Part shown: positions 1-5,573 of the stretch, piece by piece
Layout of the letters: each line of letters starts with the position of its first letter
Position numbering within the stretch: position 1 is the stretch's first letter
Source: Thermotogaceae bacterium
GTDB taxonomy: Bacteria; Thermotogota; Thermotogae; B21-G9; HyVt-16
DNA: 6,320 nucleotides
Direction of reading: 5' to 3'
NCBI GenBank assembly: GCA_011043375.1
Contig: DQYP01000058.1
Span: 1-6,320, forward strand
Translations under genes and position numbers: made by a program
The notes under the pieces: model-generated
Databases searched by the model: none
The model's input: only the letters and a program-made list of their open reading frames with translations
What the model was told of the DNA's origin: nothing

Positions 1-263
1 CACTTGCTACGCCAGGTTTAGTTGCAACAAGTATGATAATATTTTCTTATGTTTGGAATGAATTCATATTTGCTTTGAGTTTTTCCTTCACGAAAGTAGT
101 TACACTTCCAGTCATAGTTGCCGGTACACAGCAAAACAGAGGTATAGAATTCTGGTATGTTGGAACAAGGGCTCTGTTGGTTATGATAGTTCCTGTGGTT
201 CTTTCACTACTCGCGCAGAGATATCTGGTTAAAGGTCTTACTTTTGGAGCTGTTAAAGGATGA
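1..263 (+). CDS. Carbohydrate ABC transporter permease, MalG-like (CUT1), C-terminal part
   Basis: The 3' end of an inner-membrane permease whose start lies left of the window; the reading frame begins at base 3. The visible 86 residues start with LATPGLVAT, the segment that directly follows the cytoplasmic EAA loop contacting the ATPase in MalG-type permeases. Next come a hydrophobic helix containing SYVWNEFIFAL, a periplasmic stretch, and a last helix (ALLVMIVPVVLSLLAQRYLV). The tail LVKGLTFGAVKG is the usual C-terminus of this family. Known family role: one half of the membrane channel that imports mono- or oligosaccharides with a binding protein, a second permease and an ATPase. The substrate cannot be read from this fragment. 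The kinase 135 bases downstream on the same strand probably acts on the imported sugar or a product of it (inference). Family call is firm. Confidence 0.9.
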   Translation, partial: LATPGLVATSMIIFSYVWNEFIFALSFSFTKVVTLPVIVAGTQQNRGIEFWYVGTRALLVMIVPVVLSLLAQRYLVKGLTFGAVKG

Positions 264-297
264 TAAAAATGTATTTGGTTTTGAATTTTTGAAAATG

Positions 298-371
298 TCT
301 AAGAGTTTCTCAAAGATCCATGAATCTTCTAATTTATGGTATAGACCAGAGAGTGTAAAGAAGCTCTTAGA
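298..371 (+). promoter_or_regulatory. Intercistronic 13-bp inverted repeat between permease and kinase
   Basis: TCTAAGAGTTTCT (298-310) pairs with AGAAGCTCTTAGA (359-371) over 13 positions, 12 Watson-Crick and one G-U. The 48-base loop contains a second small hairpin (AAGAT 313-317 with ATCTT 324-328). The 3' arm ends about 16 bases before the GGTGGT ribosome-binding sequence of the kinase. No U-tract follows, so this is not a normal intrinsic terminator. It could be an mRNA stability or processing element that sets different expression of transporter and kinase, or an operator. I see no convincing promoter in this gap. Confidence 0.5.
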
Positions 372-398
372 AATCTAACTATATTCGGTGGTGTTTAT

Positions 399-1841
399 AT
401 GTTTTGTGGCATAGATGTTGGAACCACAAACATAAAGTTTTTAATATTCGATGAAAGTTTCAACGTTGTTTTCAGCAAAAGGACAAGGACTCCCATAATT
501 AAGGATAAAAAACAAGGGGATTTATTATCTGCTAAGAAACTTATTGATGAAATACTAACTTTTTTTAAAATGATCCCAGAAAGTCTTAAGGGAAAAATAA
601 AGGCTCTTGGAATCTCATCAATGGGTGAAACTATATTTCCAATAGCTGAGGATGGTAGCATAATTTCTGACGGTATGATGTGGTATAACGATAAAGTCAT
701 GGACGAATTTAAAAGTTTTACCGATAGAATTTCAACTGAGTTTGTTTTTAAAAAAACAGGGCTATGGCCTTCATGGATATTTTCTGTCTTTAAGATGATG
801 AATTTTTACAGGAAACATTCTGAGGCATCTTCAAAAATTTACAAGTGGCTCGATGTTTCAAGCTTCTTAGCCTATGTATTGACTGGAAACGTTGGGATGG
901 ATAAATCCCTTTCTTCAAGAACATTGCTTGTAAATGTCAAAACTGGGGATTGGGATAAAGAGTTACTTGAGATTTCGGAAATCCCCAGAAAACATCTTCC
1001 CGAAATAGTGAATTGTGGTATAAACAGAGGGACAATAAGAAAAAAGATAGCTGAACAAATTGGTATATCAAAAAATGTTGTTGTCACAACAGCAGGGCAA
1101 GATCATATAACAGCGTCGTATGCAGTGGGAGTTCATGGAGAAAATAAGGTTTTAAATTCATCAGGAACCACCGAAGCTGTTCTTTGGACTGTGGAAAAGG
1201 AAACCATGAAAAGATACATTGAAAAAGCACCTAAAATTTTTCAAGGAGGCTTTCATTGTATCCCTGAAAAATATTATGTGCTTGGTGGAATACCGACAGG
1301 TGGTTTTTGTATTGAATGGTTGATCAACAAAATTCTCAAAACCAGTTACTCTATTTTTAATGGTTTTAAGTATGAAAAGAGCTCCGTTTACTTCTTTCCA
1401 TATTTAAGGGGCATTTTTGATCGAAGTGATTTCAGAGGGGCATTTCTTAATCTGAAAGATTCGGATGATCAAAACTCCATTATTTCAGCTATACTCGAGG
1501 CGATAGCTTTTGAGATAAAATCATACCTAAAAAAACTTGAAGAATTAGGATTGGGAAATTATGAAATTGTTGCAGTTGGAGGTGGAACACGACTAAAAGA
1601 GATTTTGAAGATTAAAGCAAGTATTTTTAAAGTTCCAATAAAGGTTTTAAACAATTATGAAAGCACTGCGCTTGGTGCAGCAATGGTATCTGCAATTACT
1701 ACGGGGGATTTTGAAAGCTGGGATTTTATTCCAAAAAATGTGACCAATGCATTTGAAGTCTTTTACCCTGACAATGACAACTACTTTGAAGAGAAATACA
1801 TGGCTTATCTCGAGCTTAGAAAAAAATTGTATGGATTTTAA
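399..1841 (+). CDS. FGGY-family carbohydrate kinase
   Basis: A cytoplasmic ATP-dependent sugar kinase of 480 residues, a normal full length for the FGGY family (xylulokinase, gluconokinase, fuculokinase and relatives). The N-terminal domain (about 1-245) opens with the phosphate-binding motif GIDVGTTNIKFLIFD (4-18). It ends in TTAGQDHITASYAVGV, where Asp235 sits at the position of the catalytic base. The C-terminal domain starts with NSSGTTEAVLW, continues with LGGIPTGGFCIEW, and has the adenosine-binding motif AVGGGTRLKEI (392-402) followed by STALGAAMVSA. The ATG is preceded by a GGTGGT ribosome-binding sequence. It follows a sugar ABC permease on the same strand, so it probably phosphorylates an imported sugar or its isomerised product. 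Which sugar cannot be decided here: subfamilies are separated by residues I cannot compare without an alignment. The family is certain; xylulokinase is only one option. Confidence 0.93.
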   Translation: MFCGIDVGTTNIKFLIFDESFNVVFSKRTRTPIIKDKKQGDLLSAKKLIDEILTFFKMIPESLKGKIKALGISSMGETIFPIAEDGSIISDGMMWYNDKVMDEFKSFTDRISTEFVFKKTGLWPSWIFSVFKMMNFYRKHSEASSKIYKWLDVSSFLAYVLTGNVGMDKSLSSRTLLVNVKTGDWDKELLEISEIPRKHLPEIVNCGINRGTIRKKIAEQIGISKNVVVTTAGQDHITASYAVGVHGENKVLNSSGTTEAVLWTVEKETMKRYIEKAPKIFQGGFHCIPEKYYVLGGIPTGGFCIEWLINKILKTSYSIFNGFKYEKSSVYFFPYLRGIFDRSDFRGAFLNLKDSDDQNSIISAILEAIAFEIKSYLKKLEELGLGNYEIVAVGGGTRLKEILKIKASIFKVPIKVLNNYESTALGAAMVSAITTGDFESWDFIPKNVTNAFEVFYPDNDNYFEEKYMAYLELRKKLYGF

Positions 1842-1902
1842 TATGATTGGAGAGGAAGAAACGAGAAAATTCGCATGTGATGAGCTACAAAATTTTTCTT
1901 TC

Positions 1903-2025
1903 TGTCATCTCGAACATCCCTATTTTAATAATCATCTTTTTACTATCACGAGCGAACGTGATGTAATGTGTCATCCCGAATGGACGTGAGGGATCTTTTG
2001 TCATTTCGTTTCATCGGAGTGGCAT
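1903..2025 (+). repeat. Cluster of TGTCAT...GTGAGGGATCT short interspersed repeats
   Basis: Four tandem, diverged copies of one short repeat on the plus strand. They are a truncated copy at 1903-1917 (TGTCATCTCGAAC), a copy at about 1942-1966 (ATCACGAGCGAACGTGAT core), the best copy at 1969-1999 (TGTCATCCCGAA to GTGAGGGATCT), and a diverged one from 1999 to about 2025. The same element recurs at 4073-4220 and, inverted, at 6021-6051. In the copies at 1942 and 1969 the outer arms pair (ATCAC/GTGAT and ATCCC/GGGAT). An open frame from the end of the kinase gene runs through here, but it only translates repeat units. Similar TGTCATTCCGAA elements are widespread in bacterial intergenic DNA. Confidence 0.75.
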
Positions 2026-2043
2026 TTGGAATTGATTTGCTTG

Positions 2044-2064
2044 TATAATCTTACTGAAAAGGAG
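2044..2064 (+). promoter_or_regulatory. Possible -10 box and Shine-Dalgarno ahead of hicB
   Basis: A perfect TATAAT at 2044-2049 lies just ahead of AAAAGGAG (2057-2064). No good -35 is visible at 16-18 bases. The Shine-Dalgarno sequence is placed for a TTG at 2071, but that frame stops after two codons. The hicB ATG lies 25 bases from it, too far for efficient initiation. The arrangement suggests that the hicB 5' end has been altered. Confidence 0.3.
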
Positions 2065-2089
2065 AATAAATTGGAATAGTTACCTATAA

Positions 2090-2314
2090 ATGAAAGAAGT
2101 GATCACTATATTCATTATAATTATTGAAAAAGATAAAAATGGATATCATGCGTATTGTCCAGAACTTCAAGGCTGTTATTCTCAAGGAGATACTTATGAG
2201 GAAGTTTTGGAAAATATAAAGGATGCCATCAAATTGCACATCGAAGATAGACTCGAAAGCAATGAAGAAATATCAAAACCAGAATCAATTTCCTTTACAA
2301 TAGTGGAAATATGA
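2090..2314 (+). CDS. hicB: HicB-family antitoxin, short form
   Basis: A 74-residue protein of the HicB partial-RNase-H-fold family. Residues 9-52 hold the family signature: IIIIEKDKNGYHAYCPELQG (9-28), then CYSQGDTYEEVLENIKDAI. Known role: it binds the HicA mRNA interferase and blocks it, and usually represses its own operon. This copy has only the toxin-binding domain and no C-terminal DNA-binding domain, which is common for short HicB proteins. The chosen ATG is the first possible one, because an in-frame TAA lies immediately upstream, yet it has no Shine-Dalgarno sequence at proper distance. A hicA remnant overlaps region directly downstream. The antitoxin frame is intact and the toxin is not, so this is probably a decaying or antitoxin-only locus. 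Confidence 0.85.
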   Translation: MKEVITIFIIIIEKDKNGYHAYCPELQGCYSQGDTYEEVLENIKDAIKLHIEDRLESNEEISKPESISFTIVEI

Positions 2315-2407
2315 ATGTCAAAGTTGTCGGAGTTAACAATAGAACGAACTATCAAATTACCGAGAATTGATTTTAGACTTGTTAGGCAAAGTAATAGCTA
2401 CAAATAG
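2315..2407 (+). pseudogene. hicA: hicA toxin remnant (truncated, active-site His lost)
   Basis: Starting one base after the hicB stop, a 30-codon frame reads MSKLSELTIERTIKLPRIDF, then RLVRQSNSYK and a TAG at 2405-2407. HicA proteins begin in the pattern M-S-x-L-P-x-L-[ST]-G-K-E-[VA]-I-K-x-L-x-K-x-G-F-x-[VL]-V-R-Q-x-G-S-H. The match covers the start, IK, the F-x-L-V-R-Q block and the serine, with one residue missing in the middle. The catalytic histidine of the G-S-H motif has become tyrosine and the glycine asparagine. The C-terminal half of the toxin is absent in all three forward frames. I read this as a dead HicA. Its position directly after hicB, the normal neighbour, supports the call, but the identification rests on a short, hand-made alignment. 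Confidence 0.6.
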
Positions 2408-2456
2408 AACTTTTGAAAAAAAATACTTAATTACGTTAGCTTCAAAATAAAGAACT

Positions 2457-2490
2457 TCTACATGGTTGCTTTTTATGGTATAATTATAAT
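2457..2490 (+). promoter_or_regulatory. Candidate sigma-70-type promoter for the orphan gene
   Basis: TCTACA (2457-2462, four of six matches to TTGACA) lies 16 bases before a perfect TATAAT (2479-2484). A second TATAAT follows directly at 2485-2490. Transcription would start near 2491-2497, giving an untranslated leader of about 175 bases for the gene at 2671. No other convincing promoter is seen between here and that gene. Confidence 0.4.
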
Positions 2491-2559
2491 ATATACTCCA
2501 AATTTTTGGCTCCAGAAAATCATGCAAAATACTTCAATGTTTTAGTTGCTTCTCTTTTT

Positions 2560-2667
2560 AGTACCCCCTTGAATATTTAGTAATAGGGTCGGACCTTAGT
2601 ATGGAATAATAGTTTTATTTTTCTTGCAGGTTTATGTTGCCTTATAAATTTTTTATAAGGGGGTATT
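2560..2667 (+). promoter_or_regulatory. Switch-like leader with anti-Shine-Dalgarno pairing
   Basis: The ribosome-binding sequence AAGGGGG (2657-2663) of the orphan gene lies in AAGGGGGTATT (2657-2667). That segment is complementary to AGTACCCCCTT at 2560-2570 over 11 positions (10 Watson-Crick, one G-U). The same Shine-Dalgarno bases also form the 3' arm of a local hairpin (2640-2660). A third small stem lies between them (TAGGG 2584-2588 with CCTTA 2594-2598, one G-U). The two pairings of the Shine-Dalgarno cannot coexist. I do not recognise a known riboswitch class. It could also be a small element with inverted ends rather than a regulator. Confidence 0.4.
2640..2663 (+). promoter_or_regulatory. 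Hairpin overlapping the ribosome-binding site
   Basis: CCTTATAAA (2640-2648), a three-base TTT loop and TTTATAAGG (2652-2660) form a perfect 9-bp inverted repeat. Its last four bases, AAGG, are the first part of the Shine-Dalgarno AAGGGGG (2657-2663), which sits 7 bases before the ATG at 2671. Folding would partly hide the ribosome-binding site. As DNA it could equally be an operator. Confidence 0.5.
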
Positions 2668-2670
2668 TGT

Positions 2671-3957
2671 ATGAGAAAAAAGGAAATTTTAAAAGGAGTC
2701 GTAGAAGACATTCAATGTTACTTGGATTATCTATTACTTATAGCAAGAGAAGAGCATTATTATTCTAGGAGCTTTGATGATTACGGTTATACGTATTTAG
2801 TGTATCCAGAGCAACTTCTTGAAAAACCAATCAGGGTGATTACAAAAGAAAAATTACCAAAGAGTATCGATGAGCTGAAACACGATGGAGCAACCTTAGT
2901 ATTGGACAAAGATTATTTAACCTATTTTCCCATTCTTCTAAATTTGAAAGATTCACAGGTAGTTGATAGACTAAAGACCAACGCAGAAGATATTCCCGAA
3001 CATAGGATAATTGAGATCTTTTTTGATTCAATTTTAAAAGTTATTCGAGAACGTGTAGAAAATGTGGAAAGGCAAAACAGGGAAAACATGATAGACAAAT
3101 ATGATGAGATAGGGGTAGCGGTATATGACAAAAAAGCCAAGAAAACCATGTTTAAATACCCCATTGGTTTTGATCTAATTGGCAAACCAAAGGTTATCAA
3201 TCCCGAGAATAAAAAAGGATTGATCGAAAGCGTGATTAATTACTACGGACTGGATAGATTTGTAGAACTATCGAAAAAATATTCTATTCCTTATTTTGAT
3301 TTGAGAACGAATTCAAACCTTTTCCAATATGATTTAGGTGATGAATCGACTAAAGAACTAATACAACATTATTTTGGTAACATAAAACTTAAGGATCCAG
3401 ATTTGTTCAAACGAATAATAGTTTATTTGAATAATTTCTACATTGTTCCTACAATTTTCGAGAATAATGTTGTGTATATATACCAAGATTGGAATTTTGA
3501 TGAAGAGCCTATTATCGATTTATATCACGGTGAAACTGACATTGAACCGTACCACAGTGGAGACATTGTCAATCTATATTATATAGACGATATTGAATTG
3601 GTTTCAAATATCTATACAGATTACATTTCCAGCTACGTTGAAGAAATCTTTTACAATGCGGATGATGAAGAAGAATTATATCTTCTACTATCGCAGTCAC
3701 AAGTTTGTGAAAGCAATGATGAAGGTTATATTACTTCTGAAATCCAATTGCTGAATGATTCGGTTGATTTATATGTAAAATGGAAAATCAAGGAAATCGA
3801 TGTTGATAAATCAAAGAATCCGATTAATACTAAAACAGGAATAATTGTAGTTGATGAATCAGGGGAGCCAGTTCATATGAAGGTAGAGATAAAAGACATG
3901 GGAATTCGATCGATTTCAGAAAATGGGTTAAAAATATTCCTTTATGTAGTGGAATAA
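2671..3957 (+). CDS. Unrecognised 428-residue tyrosine-rich acidic protein
   Basis: I do not recognise this protein. The frame is intact, and the ATG has a strong Shine-Dalgarno (AAGGGGG, 7-base spacing), so it is a real gene. There is no signal peptide and no membrane helix, so it should be cytoplasmic. It begins with a helical segment (about 3-30), and a charged, possibly coiled helix spans about 111-143 (IRERVENVERQNREN). Tyrosine is very common, about 35 of 428 by hand count. Residues 273-344 are strongly acidic (WNFDEEPIIDLYHGETD, YNADDEEELYLLL). The C-terminal 60 residues look like beta structure (LYVKWKIKEIDV, TGIIVVDESGEPVHMKVEIKDM). I see no Walker motif, nuclease motif or zinc site. 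It stands alone between a dead toxin locus and its own terminator hairpin, flanked by repeat clusters, so it is probably accessory DNA. A role in defence or phage biology is possible but not shown. Confidence 0.85.
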   Translation: MRKKEILKGVVEDIQCYLDYLLLIAREEHYYSRSFDDYGYTYLVYPEQLLEKPIRVITKEKLPKSIDELKHDGATLVLDKDYLTYFPILLNLKDSQVVDRLKTNAEDIPEHRIIEIFFDSILKVIRERVENVERQNRENMIDKYDEIGVAVYDKKAKKTMFKYPIGFDLIGKPKVINPENKKGLIESVINYYGLDRFVELSKKYSIPYFDLRTNSNLFQYDLGDESTKELIQHYFGNIKLKDPDLFKRIIVYLNNFYIVPTIFENNVVYIYQDWNFDEEPIIDLYHGETDIEPYHSGDIVNLYYIDDIELVSNIYTDYISSYVEEIFYNADDEEELYLLLSQSQVCESNDEGYITSEIQLLNDSVDLYVKWKIKEIDVDKSKNPINTKTGIIVVDESGEPVHMKVEIKDMGIRSISENGLKIFLYVVE

Positions 3958-3978
3958 CGATAATCTATCTTATTGTAG

Positions 3979-4018
3979 ATCCATCCCACTTTAAAGTGGG
4001 ATGGATTTATGGTTTTTA
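3979..4018 (+). terminator. Intrinsic terminator-like 28-base perfect palindrome
   Basis: ATCCATCCCAC, TTTAAA and GTGGGATGGAT (3979-4006) form a perfect palindrome: an 11-bp stem with a six-base loop, or 14 bp as DNA. It starts 21 bases after the stop of the 2671 gene. A T-rich stretch follows (TTATGGTTTTTATT) but is interrupted by GG. The position between convergent genes fits a terminator for the plus-strand gene. On the minus strand no T-tract follows the stem, so it is less likely to serve the oxidoreductase gene. Confidence 0.65.
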
Positions 4019-4072
4019 TTAGTCTAATAATACCAGTTGTTTTCTCTTCATACCATTCTTTTTTCTTTCCTA

Positions 4073-4220
4073 TGTCATTCCGAAGTGTCTTCTTCTTTAC
4101 GTTATTCTGAGCATTCCGGGGCTTCCTCTTTTTGTCATTCCGAACGAATGTGAGGAATCTTGTCATCCTGAACAGAGTGAAGGATCTTAATACTATGTAT
4201 TACTTTGTCATCACGATGAT
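4073..4220 (+). repeat. Second cluster of TGTCATTCCGAA-type repeats
   Basis: Five tandem units of the same repeat family as at 1903-2025. They are a truncated copy at 4073-4095, a strongly diverged copy at 4101-4130, an intact copy at 4133-4160 (TGTCATTCCGAA to GTGAGGAATCT), an intact copy at 4161-4187 (TGTCATCCTGAA to GTGAAGGATCT), and a truncated one at 4206-4220 that touches the stop codon of the minus-strand oxidoreductase. In the two intact copies the outer arms pair as ATTCC/GGAAT and ATCCT/AGGAT. The cluster fills the gap between two convergent genes, and no gene is seen in it. The short minus-strand open frame across this area only translates repeats. Confidence 0.8.
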
Positions 4221-5230
4221 TAATATTCAATCTCTATGATTTGATGGTATTCTAACGATCTATGTATAGCATCTATTATCAAGGTATTTATATATCCATC
4301 AGTCTCGTTAGGATATACCTCAGTATTGTTGGTGAGTCGATCTATGAAATCAAACAACATCAATTCTGGAGCAGCTGTCAAATAACCTGCAACAGGAGTG
4401 CCTAAAACATGTGGATGTTGGTACATAGAACCATAATATTTGAGCATTTGATCTTGGAAATCTATCTTCAAAGCTCCATTTGAACCTATCAGATCGTATT
4501 TGAAATCATAGATCATTGGCATAGTATTCGGTAATATCCAGCTACTCGTATAAGAAGCCACAGCTTTACCGTTCTCAAAAACCAGATTCGTGCTTATACT
4601 GTCATAAGTGTTTATTCCCATACTCTTCAATTTTTCCATAACACCTGTTGCATATACATGGCTAACCTTATAGCCGCTGAACCAACAACCAAGGTCGATC
4701 ACATGTGAAAGTAGAAACCATCCAGGGGAACTTCTGAAAGACCAACTTAGCATTTTGGTTGGAACGAAAATAGTATCATTCAAACTGGCGACCATTGTTA
4801 ACACATCGCCAATTTCACCATTTTCAGCAAGTTGTTTTGCCTTTACAAAAGGCATATTCCAGCGGTTTTCAAACGCTACCATGCACTTCACGGAATTTTC
4901 ATTTATAGCTTTTTTCATTTCTTCAGCATCTTCAACACTAGTTGAAAAAGGTTTTTCGACAAGAATATTTATCTTTTTATTTGCGGCTTCAATTACATAG
5001 TCTTTATGAGCGAAATCTGGTGTTGAAACTATTAAAGCATCGATTTCATTTTCCTCTAACATCTTTGAAAAATCTTGGTATATTTTTACATTAAACCTCT
5101 CACGACTTTCTTCCAATCTTTCTAGACTTTCATCGCAAATACATTCGAGTGTGGAATTTGGATGCTTTAATACAGCGTTTGCATACATCTTACCTCTTAT
5201 TCCCATTCCAACGATAGCTAACCTGACCAA
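4220..5230 (-). CDS. Gfo/Idh/MocA-family NAD(P)-dependent oxidoreductase
   Basis: A cytoplasmic dehydrogenase of 336 residues, normal for the family, which oxidises or reduces sugars, inositols and their derivatives. The N-terminal Rossmann domain has the dinucleotide motif AIVGMGIRG (5-13, GxGxxG) and the conserved block STPDFAH (69-75). The signature EKP is at 92-94, with the lysine typical of the active site. The C-terminal alpha/beta domain has ENRWNMPF (121-128) and SHVIDLGCW (175-183), where His176 and Asp179 match the conserved catalytic region. The start is a TTG at 5230: it gives the correct family N-terminus and has AAGGAG (5239-5244) at 8 bases. The substrate is not readable from sequence. 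It converges with the orphan gene and is divergent from the relics to its right, so it appears to be a single-gene unit. With the sugar permease and kinase it fits a carbohydrate-use region, though a shared pathway is only inferred. Confidence 0.93.
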   Translation of the reverse strand: MVRLAIVGMGIRGKMYANAVLKHPNSTLECICDESLERLEESRERFNVKIYQDFSKMLEENEIDALIVSTPDFAHKDYVIEAANKKINILVEKPFSTSVEDAEEMKKAINENSVKCMVAFENRWNMPFVKAKQLAENGEIGDVLTMVASLNDTIFVPTKMLSWSFRSSPGWFLLSHVIDLGCWFSGYKVSHVYATGVMEKLKSMGINTYDSISTNLVFENGKAVASYTSSWILPNTMPMIYDFKYDLIGSNGALKIDFQDQMLKYYGSMYQHPHVLGTPVAGYLTAAPELMLFDFIDRLTNNTEVYPNETDGYINTLIIDAIHRSLEYHQIIEIEY

Positions 5231-5256
5231 TCAAACCACTCCTTTTTTGAGCAAAC

Positions 5257-5280
5257 ACAGACTGGAAACATCCAGTCTGT
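5257..5280 (-). promoter_or_regulatory. 10-bp hairpin or operator in the oxidoreductase leader
   Basis: ACAGACTGGA (5257-5266), a four-base spacer AACA, and TCCAGTCTGT (5271-5280) form a perfect inverted repeat. On the minus strand it lies between the likely promoter (5346-5375) and the ribosome-binding site (5239-5244). This is a usual place for a repressor operator or for a leader hairpin. No U-tract follows, so it is not a typical attenuator. Confidence 0.55.
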
Positions 5281-5345
5281 ACTTCTCCACTAATTATCTT
5301 TTATTCCTGTTATATTTCTTAATCACCCTGTCTCTAAGTACATTA

Positions 5346-5375
5346 ATTATATACCTTATCTATCCTTTCAAACAA
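5346..5375 (-). promoter_or_regulatory. Candidate sigma-70-type promoter of the oxidoreductase gene
   Basis: On the minus strand TTGTTT (5375-5370) and TATAAT (5351-5346) are separated by 18 bases. Transcription would begin near 5339 and give a leader of about 110 bases containing the hairpin at 5257-5280. A second, weaker pair (TTAGAG and TATAAC, 17-base spacing) lies closer to the gene. Confidence 0.45.
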
Positions 5376-5573
5376 AATCATGAGTTGTTTCAAGAAGGGG
5401 GTACTCAAAAACATTGAAGGATTAGTGTATACATCCTTGTTAAATTCAATATATGCTTTAATAAGCATAAGAAAACATTATACTATCAATTTAAATGCTC
5501 CTGTTTTGGCCGATGGCTCGAATATTGAGTAATAATAAAGATTTTCAAAAGCGCTATAGAATTAAGATTATAA
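5376..5573. other. Gap with no recognisable gene
   Basis: No recognisable gene here. The plus strand carries AAGGGGGTACT at 5395-5405, the exact reverse complement of the segment at 2560-2570. A 50-codon frame runs from an ATG at 5380 to a TAA at 5530-5532, but its Shine-Dalgarno-like sequence lies inside it and its product resembles nothing I know. This stretch may once have held the start of the CARF-like gene that follows; I could not recover that in any forward frame. Confidence 0.4.

Noticed and set aside
295..378. 27-codon frame between permease and kinase (MSKSFSKIHE...)
   Set aside because: No ribosome-binding sequence, and the sequence is better explained by the 13-bp inverted repeat lying across it.
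1747..1989. Open frame overlapping the end of the kinase gene and running through the first repeat cluster
   Set aside because: Its first part is another frame of the kinase gene and the rest only translates repeat units; no family resemblance.
1903..2025. CRISPR array
   Set aside because: Units are adjacent, diverged and truncated, without equal-length unique spacers, and the same unit is dispersed elsewhere and inverted.
2408..2456. Continuation of hicA in another frame after the TAG
   Set aside because: All three forward frames give only short peptides, with no match to the beta strands of the HicA C-terminal half.
3942..4166. Minus-strand open frame in the convergent intergenic region
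   Set aside because: It consists of the terminator palindrome and repeat units; no start signal and no family pattern.
5151..5417. Plus-strand open frame antisense to the start of the oxidoreductase gene
   Set aside because: It is largely the complement of a confident gene, then runs through that gene's hairpin and promoter; the hydrophobic stretch is AT-rich DNA read in frame.
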